DNA of 6,118 bases from Firmicutes bacterium UBA5473 (GTDB lineage: Bacteria > Bacillota > DTU084): the NCBI GenBank assembly GCA_002427165.1, contig DIQB01000055.1, positions 1 through 6,118 of the forward strand. The letters are read 5' to 3'. The position numbers were made by a program, and so were the translations under genes. Shown one piece after another: positions 1 to 4,511 of the stretch (position 1 is its first letter; each line of letters starts with the position of its first letter). The notes beneath the pieces are model-generated. The model did no database searches, was not told the DNA's origin, and saw nothing but the letters and a program-made list of their open reading frames with translations.

Positions 1-91
1 TCAAGTGTGTATAAAGACTAGCCCCTAGGGGAGGAGCGGATTTTAGAATATTTAACCGAATCTGCTCTAAACTAGCTGCTCCTTTACTTAC
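1..91. other. Unassigned structured tail beyond the guide RNA
   Basis: No gene is supported here. The stretch holds a perfect 10-bp palindrome (CCCCTAGGGG, 22-31) and an inverted repeat AGGAGC/GCTCCT (32-37 with 78-83). A partly alternative inverted repeat, GAGCGGAT/ATCTGCTC, spans 34-41 with 60-67 and pairs fully only on the plus strand, using one G-U. ACTAGC occurs twice (18-23 and 71-76). This is either the remaining right end of the insertion sequence or flanking DNA. Confidence 0.5.
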
Positions 92-121
92 GCCCTTTGG
101 CTCACCCTATCATGTCTCACG

Positions 122-143
122 GGGTCATAATAATATTATGCCC
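122..143 (-). repeat. Capping hairpin of module 2 (inverted repeat)
   Basis: GGGCATAAT and ATTATGACCC pair around a tiny AT-rich loop, with one bulged A. The outer sequence TTAGGGCAT...ATGACCC recurs in the shorter hairpin at 202-214, so the two modules carry related caps that differ by an AT-rich insertion. No U-run follows, so this is not a terminator. Confidence 0.6.
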
Positions 144-201
144 TAACATTCCTTCGTTCGGCCTATATAAGGGCTGGGTGGGTAGGCAAATACTCGTATA
201 C

Positions 202-214
202 AGGGTCATGCCCT
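202..214 (-). repeat. Capping hairpin of module 1 (inverted repeat)
   Basis: AGGG (214-211) pairs with CCCT (205-202) around a five-base loop, CATGA. It is preceded by the same ATTAGGGCAT context as the longer module 2 cap at 143-122. Confidence 0.55.
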
Positions 215-255
215 AATGGAGGGGTAGGCCTTACCCACCCAAACTTTATAGCTTT

Positions 256-1533
256 TTATGCAGCTTGCTGTAATTGAGCTTCTCGGAAATCGCCAAGTAC
301 TTTGTTAGGATCATAAACAGTTTTATTTTTTGCCAAAGCGAAGATAACTCTTATAAGCTTCATAGAAATTGCAATAAGTGCCTGCTTCTTTTTAAGCGGG
401 TTGTCTGCACGAGTCTTAAAATGGTTATATAAAGCCTTGAATTCAGGGTTTCTAGCCACTAATACAAGGCTAGCCAGATATAATAAGTTTCGTAGTCCAG
501 AGCGTCCTCGTTTAGATACTTTTTTTGAACCTATTCTCATTCCTGAACTGTTTTCTACCAGGTTTAATCCCGCTAGCTTCCTTATCTGTCGCCAATCGTC
601 AAACTTAGATAAATCACCAACCTCTGCCAAAAACCAAGAGGCCGTTATTACGCCAATTCCTGGAATGCTAAGCAAATATTCTGCTAGGCCTGTTTCCTCA
701 AGAGCCTTTTCTAAAGCTGTCTCTATTTGCGCTATCTCAGCTGCAGCAAGTTCTACCCTATCCATAATGGTCAAAAGCTTGAGATACGCACCTACCAACC
801 CCTCTTTTACCCCGATAGATTCCCTAGCTGCGTTTTGCAATTCTTTGGCTCTTTTCAAACCAACTCTGTTACTGCTTGCTTCTTTCAATTTGTTAGCCAA
901 CTCTTCTTCAGTTAAGGATAGCACATACTGTGGGAAGGGACAGTTCCTTAAAACCCATGTAGAGGCCATGCCAAGAACCTTTTTAAAAACTCCGGTGTAT
1001 TCAGGAAAAAATTCATCTAAAATAGCCTGCAATTGGTTAAGAGCACTATTGAGAAGCTTCCTCGCTTGTATTCTAGCTGTAGACAGATTGCGTAATTCAG
1101 CATAAACACCAGTTGGCAAAAGACAATGAAGAAACCTTCCTGCCTGGATTAAACCTGCAATGGTACCAGCATCCTTAAGATCGCTTTTGGTCTGGCTATT
1201 GTCCTCTAATTCCTTACTTTTTTTGACATGATAGGGGTTTACTGTAACTACTGTATACCCTCGCTCCATAAGATAATAGGCTAAGGGCTTCCAATAGTGC
1301 CCTGTAGGCTCCATACCGATAACAATTCGCTGGATCCCCGTAATATTCAGAGCTTCATTGATTTTTGACTCTAGACGCAAGAACCCTTCTCTGTTATTAT
1401 GAAACTTGAAAGGTTTAATTGCATCTACTCCCATAGGGCTATAAATACGCGCCCATTGCACCTTTTTAGCTATATCAATACCAACAACTAAAACATCCCC
1501 ATAGACTAACTGCTTCTTTTCAACAACGTTCAT
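256..1533 (-). CDS. IS110-family transposase (DEDD/serine recombinase), 425 aa
   Basis: RNA-guided recombinase that excises and inserts the surrounding element. Numbering is from the chosen start. The N-terminal RuvC-like DEDD domain shows D20 (VGIDIAKK), E75 (GMEPTGHYW), and D118 and D121 (TKSDLKDAG). The C-terminal Tnp domain has a helix-hairpin-helix-like SIPGIG near 289-294 and the serine motif NSSG (S329/S330) followed by SKRGRSGLR. In IS110 enzymes these two catalytic sites act together. A charged, helical, coiled-coil-like stretch lies between the domains (about 205-285). The frame is open to TTG at 1599, but ATG at 1533 is preferred: AAGGAGG (1548-1542) lies 8 nt upstream, and a promoter (TTGCAA-17-TATAAA) lies inside the longer reading. 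All catalytic residues are present and there is no frameshift. The guide RNA probably follows the stop codon. Confidence 0.96.
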   Translation of the reverse strand: MNVVEKKQLVYGDVLVVGIDIAKKVQWARIYSPMGVDAIKPFKFHNNREGFLRLESKINEALNITGIQRIVIGMEPTGHYWKPLAYYLMERGYTVVTVNPYHVKKSKELEDNSQTKSDLKDAGTIAGLIQAGRFLHCLLPTGVYAELRNLSTARIQARKLLNSALNQLQAILDEFFPEYTGVFKKVLGMASTWVLRNCPFPQYVLSLTEEELANKLKEASSNRVGLKRAKELQNAARESIGVKEGLVGAYLKLLTIMDRVELAAAEIAQIETALEKALEETGLAEYLLSIPGIGVITASWFLAEVGDLSKFDDWRQIRKLAGLNLVENSSGMRIGSKKVSKRGRSGLRNLLYLASLVLVARNPEFKALYNHFKTRADNPLKKKQALIAISMKLIRVIFALAKNKTVYDPNKVLGDFREAQLQQAA

Positions 1534-1541
1534 CAACTTTG

Positions 1542-1548
1542 CCTCCTT
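1542..1548 (-). promoter_or_regulatory. Ribosome binding site of the transposase
   Basis: AAGGAGG lies 8 nt before ATG at 1533-1531. It is the only strong site among the alternative starts (TTG 1599, ATG 1587, ATG 1533) and decides the start. Confidence 0.85.
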
Positions 1549-1570
1549 GGTTGAATTGTCTCCTAACCAA
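1547..1570 (-). repeat. Dyad overlapping the transposase start region
   Basis: TTGGTT (1570-1565) and AACCAA (1552-1547) form a 6-bp inverted repeat around a 12-base loop. The last two bases of the 3' arm are the first two of the AAGGAGG ribosome binding site. A transcript from the internal promoter would lack the 5' arm, while read-through RNA from outside could form the hairpin. It could act as an operator or as a weak guard against read-through expression. Confidence 0.4.
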
Positions 1571-1599
1571 TTTATACCAGGAGGCATTTTATTTTGCAA
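1571..1599 (-). promoter_or_regulatory. Transposase promoter (sigma-A type)
   Basis: On the minus strand TTGCAA (1599-1594) and TATAAA (1576-1571) are separated by exactly 17 bp, close to the vegetative consensus TTGACA-17-TATAAT. Transcription would start near 1564, about 30 nt before the ATG at 1533. This argues against the longer TTG/ATG readings of the transposase, which would start inside the promoter. Confidence 0.6.
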
Positions 1600-1619
1600 C
1601 CCTCAAATCACAAGATTAC

Positions 1620-1632
1620 AGGAATGCTCGTA
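1620..1632. other. Putative left-end junction of the insertion sequence
   Basis: RNA UACGAGUAUU from module 1 (198-189) pairs with all ten bases of plus-strand AATGCTCGTA (1623-1632) using one G-U. RNA AGGAAUGUU from module 2 (153-145) pairs with all nine bases of the opposite strand at 1620-1628, again with one G-U. In bridge-RNA recombination an inserted element's left end reads target-left, core, donor-right, so guides from both loops should meet there. A core AT at 1624-1625 would fit all four loop strands. This is inference from short matches. Confidence 0.45.
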
Positions 1633-1689
1633 GTTCTCTAGTATATATCGGCACAGTTTCGCCAGCAATAAGAGTCCTCGGATAAACCT

Positions 1690-1718
1690 GCAGGACAAAA
1701 AGGGAAAGTGTCGAATAA
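1690..1718 (+). promoter_or_regulatory. Sigma-H-like promoter of the diguanylate cyclase
   Basis: GCAGGACAA (1690-1698) and GTCGAATAA (1710-1718) are 11 bp apart. The Bacillus sigma-H consensus is RNAGGAWWW, 11-12 bp, RNNGAATWW; only one position deviates (C at 1696). The start site would fall near 1722-1726, giving a leader of about 30 nt. Sigma-H drives stationary-phase and early sporulation genes in Firmicutes. Confidence 0.5.
1709..1715 (+). promoter_or_regulatory. Spo0A-box-like heptamer
   Basis: TGTCGAA is an exact match to the core 0A box of Bacillus and Clostridia and overlaps the -10 element of the sigma-H-like promoter. A bound Spo0A here would be expected to repress. The overlap also arises simply because GTCGAAT satisfies both motifs, so it is weak evidence. 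Confidence 0.3.
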
Positions 1719-1740
1719 ATTCATAATAAGTGATTTAGCC

Positions 1741-1748
1741 AAGGGTGG
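1741..1748 (+). promoter_or_regulatory. Ribosome binding site of the diguanylate cyclase
   Basis: AAGGGTGG lies 5 nt before ATG at 1754. The alternative GTG start at 1745 falls inside this site and has no spaced site of its own. Confidence 0.6.
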
Positions 1749-1753
1749 GAAAA

Positions 1754-2527
1754 ATGGAAAGAATTGAGAGGCTGCTTTCTAAAATTCAAAACCCACAGCT
1801 CTCCTGTGAGCTTCGGAAGCTTTTCGGGGAGCTACACAGCTATGCCTTTATAGATTCTCTCACCGGCCTTAACAATCGTCGCTATTTCGATGATCAGCTA
1901 GAGGTGGAACTTGAGCGTGCAAAAAAGAAAGAGCAAGCTTTGAGTATCCTCTTTATTGATGTTGATAATTTCAAGGCTGTAAACGATCGCCTAGGACACC
2001 CAATAGGCGATCAAGTTCTCAGGGACGTTGCAGCCAAAATGAAAGAAAACCTCCGAAGGGTGGATCTGATTACCCGCTTCGGAGGTGAAGAATTTGCTGT
2101 AATTTTACCAGGCTCAGACAAAGGGCAGGCAGCCTCTATTGCCGAGAGAATACGAAAAGCTGTAGAGGATGGCATATTTTTAGGGCAAAAGCTTACCATT
2201 AGTTGTGGGGTAGCTAGTTTCCCCGCCCATGCTACAGACTCTGCCTCCCTGGTTTTGCTTGCAGATCGAGCTATGTATTGTGCCAAGGCAACTTCCAAAA
2301 ACAAGGTAATGATTGCAGGACAGTTTCAATTTATGATGGCCAAAAAAGCTACCTTAGGCTACCTCACAGACCGGGAAAAACCCGCCTCAATTTGGGTGGA
2401 GGAGAAGTTTTTTCCAGTCCATAGTTGGAAACAAATTGGTAAAGATCCCCTCTGTTTTCTAGCGCAATCAAATCGCGAACTCCTGTTTTTGCAAAAACGG
2501 CCCGATGGCTGGTTTCTCATGGAATAA
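1754..2527 (+). CDS. Diguanylate cyclase (GGDEF protein), 257 aa
   Basis: Makes cyclic di-GMP from two GTP; probably cytosolic, as no signal peptide or membrane segment is visible. A short helical N-terminus (about 1-30) precedes the GGDEF domain (about 31-190). Visible motifs are DSLTGLNNRRYF (34-45), the metal-binding FIDVDNFK segment (67-74), the active-site loop RFGGEEF (108-114) and TISCGVASF (148-156). An inhibitory I-site, R101-R-V-D104, lies five residues before GGEEF, so product inhibition is expected. There is no sensory domain. Residues about 194-257 are a tail not typical of GGDEF domains, rich in aromatic residues and ending in GWFLME. ATG at 1754 is chosen over in-frame GTG at 1745 because AAGGGTGG (1741-1748) lies 5 nt before it. 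A sigma-H-like promoter precedes the gene. Confidence 0.95.
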   Translation: MERIERLLSKIQNPQLSCELRKLFGELHSYAFIDSLTGLNNRRYFDDQLEVELERAKKKEQALSILFIDVDNFKAVNDRLGHPIGDQVLRDVAAKMKENLRRVDLITRFGGEEFAVILPGSDKGQAASIAERIRKAVEDGIFLGQKLTISCGVASFPAHATDSASLVLLADRAMYCAKATSKNKVMIAGQFQFMMAKKATLGYLTDREKPASIWVEEKFFPVHSWKQIGKDPLCFLAQSNRELLFLQKRPDGWFLME

Positions 2528-2528
2528 T

Positions 2529-3719
2529 TTAGCTGCCACAGGATAGGTGCGTCTTTTTAGTCTCCACCAATAAACGCTCTAGCAGACGCCAGATAATTGT
2601 GGCTACCAAAACCAGAATCCCCAGCCAAAAAAAGACCCTACCCACTCCCCACAGTTCTGCAAACCACCCGCCCAGGGAAGTACCTACTATTTTGCTGCCG
2701 CTGGACAATAACGCATGGAACCCTTGGGCCGATGCCTTATTGAGTGGGCCTGCTATGCTATCGAGCCAAAGCACAGTAGCATAGTAGAGGACTATGTAGG
2801 TGACTCCGTGGAGAAGCTGACTTGTAAAGACCACAGCTGGAATTCGGCTTCCCAACAGCAGCCAGCGGATCCCAAGGAGCAACCCTGATAACCAGATCAG
2901 ATCCCTCAGCTTAAACTTCCTCGTGAAATATCCTGCCCACAGCAGAAAGGGCAACTCTGCAAGCACTGCGATCTGATAGCTGATGCCTACCATGCCTTGC
3001 CCAAAGCCCAGCTCCCGAAGAAGCAACGAATAGTAACTGCTGTAAAAGCCTATGCTGGCATAACATATGGCAGCATAGCTAAAAAAGATATTGAGGCTTC
3101 GATTTTTAAATAACCAACCCCTATCTGACTTTTTCTCCTGCTCTACCTGGCTTGGTAGATAGCTTATTCCTCTGGCACTTTGCCATGCCAAAAAACAGAT
3201 TAGGGCTTGCAAAGGGAAAAAGAGAGTCATGGATAAGCCTTGGAATAAAAATCCTGCTGTGGTAACTGCCACAGCATACCCAATTGGCGCACCTATCCTG
3301 GCAGTCCCGTAGTGGGAGGGGATCATTTCCATAGCAATGCAATCGCTCAGCGGAAACAATGGATCGCGCAAGATTGCTAAAAGTGCCAGGACCGCAACTG
3401 TGGCACCGGCAGCTAACCATCCTGAAAAACTACAAACAATAGCCCCTGTAAGGAGCAAAATTAACAGCAACTTATGCTTATTCTCGCTCCCATCTGCAAT
3501 CTTCCCCATAGCGATGATGGAAAGAGAGCCCACAAGCTGCGTGAAGCCGAGGATGAGGCCAATTTCAGCTTTCCCAAATCCCTTCCCCTCTAGATATAAA
3601 GATTGATAGGGATAAAACGAACCTGAGAATGCATACAACCACATAAAATGGACGCGGATCTTCCGCACTTCCCTCAGTTTGTTAAGCCGACGGCCAGGGT
3701 CCCCCCCACCGTTACCCAT
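2529..3719 (-). CDS. Major facilitator superfamily permease, 396 aa
   Basis: Secondary transporter of the inner membrane with about 12 hydrophobic segments in two sets of six, separated by a charged loop (VEQEKKSDRGWLFKN, about 192-206). The N-terminus is basic and cytoplasmic. TM1 carries SFYPYQSLYLEGKG, typical of the MFS_1-like group that includes LacY, NupG and HcaT relatives. The TM2-TM3 loop has the signature GKIADGSENKHK (72-83). ATG at 3719 is preferred over a TTG at 3752 because GGAGG (3732-3728) lies 8 nt upstream. It follows the racemase gene by 56 bp with no visible terminator, so co-transcription is likely, and it may import the substrate of the upstream hydrolases. Substrate and direction cannot be read from the sequence. 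Its stop is one base from the stop of the convergent cyclase gene. Confidence 0.9.
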   Translation of the reverse strand: MGNGGGDPGRRLNKLREVRKIRVHFMWLYAFSGSFYPYQSLYLEGKGFGKAEIGLILGFTQLVGSLSIIAMGKIADGSENKHKLLLILLLTGAIVCSFSGWLAAGATVAVLALLAILRDPLFPLSDCIAMEMIPSHYGTARIGAPIGYAVAVTTAGFLFQGLSMTLFFPLQALICFLAWQSARGISYLPSQVEQEKKSDRGWLFKNRSLNIFFSYAAICYASIGFYSSYYSLLLRELGFGQGMVGISYQIAVLAELPFLLWAGYFTRKFKLRDLIWLSGLLLGIRWLLLGSRIPAVVFTSQLLHGVTYIVLYYATVLWLDSIAGPLNKASAQGFHALLSSGSKIVGTSLGGWFAELWGVGRVFFWLGILVLVATIIWRLLERLLVETKKTHLSCGS

Positions 3720-3727
3720 TTTTTGCA

Positions 3728-3732
3728 CCTCC
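3728..3732 (-). promoter_or_regulatory. Ribosome binding site of the MFS permease
   Basis: GGAGG (in GTGGAGGTG) lies 8 nt before ATG at 3719-3717 and selects this start over the upstream in-frame TTG. Confidence 0.75.
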
Positions 3733-3775
3733 ACGCGCACGAGGCAAAACAACTCCGCCCCTGACTTTACAACTG

Positions 3776-4504
3776 TTAGCCTGATTCCTCTCTAAAAACA
3801 GAAGCTGTGGCCTCCCGCACTATGGCCTGGGCCAAAATGTCGTTGGATGAGACAATGGGAATGCTCGCCTGGCACGGGTAACGATCGAATAGACTCGAAA
3901 GCTCTGTGCAGCCTGCGATCACAGCCCCGGCTCCCTGGGCCCGGAGTCCCTCTATTACCTCCAAAAACACATCCCTCTGCCAGCTGGCAACCACTCCTGC
4001 TTTAACTCCACCTTCCCCATAGATAACATCCATTACCTTCTTTTGATTTCCAGAATCAGGATTGACTACAGAAAGCCCCCTCTCCTCCAAGGCTCTCTTA
4101 TATACTCCGGCTGAGATGGTGCCATCTGTAGCCAATAACCCCACTTTATCTATGTTGCTGTATTCCTGCCGGATATAGCGGGCTACCTCAGAGAGCATAT
4201 GGATAAAGGGAACAGGTAGGCTCCTCTGGAGGGCAGGGACGAAGTAGTGGGCAGTATTGCAGGGGATCGCCAAAATTTCTGCTCCGATCTCAATTAACCC
4301 TCGGGCTGCACTAAGGAGCTTTGGCAATGGCGAGATGCCCATCCCCAAAATTGCCCTTGTGCGATCTGGGATTGTAGGGTCATTGTAGATGATGAGCTTC
4401 AGGTGCTCTTGATCCTCACAAGCCGGTGTAGCGTCGATAATCTTTTGAAATAAATCAACAGTAGCCTGGGGACCCATCCCACCGATAATGCCTACAACCT
4501 TCAT
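3776..4504 (-). CDS. Aspartate/glutamate racemase family protein, probable aspartate racemase, 242 aa
   Basis: Cofactor-independent racemase of the two-cysteine type, cytosolic. It opens with the aspartate racemase signature GIIGGMGPQATVDLFQKI (5-22), followed by NDPTIPDRT (41-49). The two catalytic cysteines are C82 in IPCNTAH (80-86) and C199 in GCTELS (198-203). GLLATDGTISAGVY (122-135) is also typical. Length matches the family (about 230-250 aa), with both active-site halves complete. The start ATG follows GGGGGGTGA by 7 nt, and that site contains the stop codon of the upstream amidohydrolase, suggesting coupled translation. Signature details favour aspartate racemase over hydantoin racemase or arylmalonate decarboxylase relatives, but next to two amidohydrolases the real substrate could be an amino-acid derivative. 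Confidence 0.9.
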   Translation of the reverse strand: MKVVGIIGGMGPQATVDLFQKIIDATPACEDQEHLKLIIYNDPTIPDRTRAILGMGISPLPKLLSAARGLIEIGAEILAIPCNTAHYFVPALQRSLPVPFIHMLSEVARYIRQEYSNIDKVGLLATDGTISAGVYKRALEERGLSVVNPDSGNQKKVMDVIYGEGGVKAGVVASWQRDVFLEVIEGLRAQGAGAVIAGCTELSSLFDRYPCQASIPIVSSNDILAQAIVREATASVFREESG

Positions 4505-4511
4505 TCTCTGG

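Larger units (their letters stand above)
92..240 (-). ncRNA. Candidate bridge/seek RNA of the insertion sequence
   Basis: It begins 15 nt after the transposase stop and is read on the same strand. Module 1: stem 240-232/184-176 (9 bp, GGGTGGGTA with TACCCACCC), extended by 230-228/187-185 past a bulged A at 231. An internal loop follows (227-215 and 201-188), then hairpin 214-211/205-202. Module 2: stem 174-169/97-92 (GCCCUU with AAGGGC), then 163-161/101-99. A large internal loop follows (160-144 and 121-102), then hairpin 143-122 with nine or ten pairs and one bulge. Two stem / internal loop / hairpin units match the target-binding and donor-binding loops known for IS110-family bridge RNAs. 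Assignment is by hand folding and context; exact 5' and 3' ends are unknown. It may be cut from the transposase transcript. Confidence 0.6.
1..1625 (-). mobile_element. IS110-superfamily insertion sequence, IS1111-like layout (one end not resolved)
   Basis: A DEDD-type IS110 transposase is flanked by a short 5' end (about 90 bp, with promoter) and a long structured 3' end (at least 255 bp). In IS110 sensu stricto the guide RNA lies 5' of the transposase; in the IS1111 group it lies 3' of it, so this layout points to the IS1111 group. The family transposes through a circular intermediate and normally lacks classical terminal inverted repeats; I saw no convincing pair here. The boundary near 1624-1625 is inferred from complementarity to the predicted guide RNA (see 1620-1632). 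The other end is not identifiable and probably lies left of position 1. The transposase frame is intact, so the copy could be active. Confidence 0.85.
1633..1753. other. Flanking DNA between the insertion sequence and the cyclase gene
   Basis: No gene is seen. The stretch contains GTCCT/AGGAC (1674-1678 and 1692-1696), a short inverted repeat around the palindrome CCTGCAGG (1687-1694), then the sigma-H-like promoter and the ribosome binding site of the cyclase. It is presumably the original upstream region of the cyclase gene, cut off on its left side by the insertion. Confidence 0.5.

Noticed and set aside
1..20. Terminal inverted repeat pairing with the region near 1600-1625
   Set aside because: Only scattered matches (around TCAAGTGTGT) were found by eye, not better than expected by chance.
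34..67. Possible intrinsic terminator (GAGCGGAT/ATCTGCTC)
   Set aside because: The loop is 18 bases, no U-run follows on either strand, and on the minus-strand RNA the stem contains an A-C mismatch.
92..240. Riboswitch, attenuator or CRISPR-like array as an explanation for the repeated hairpins
   Set aside because: There are only two unequal copies, no spacer regularity, and the position after a transposase stop fits an IS guide RNA better than a leader element.
401..1105. Long plus-strand open frame across the transposase gene
   Set aside because: It is antisense to the conserved catalytic regions of the transposase, has no ribosome binding site or recognisable motifs, and reads as a frame shadow.
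1745..1753. GTG start giving the cyclase three more residues
   Set aside because: The GTG lies within the ribosome binding site AAGGGTGG that serves ATG 1754 and has no properly spaced site of its own.
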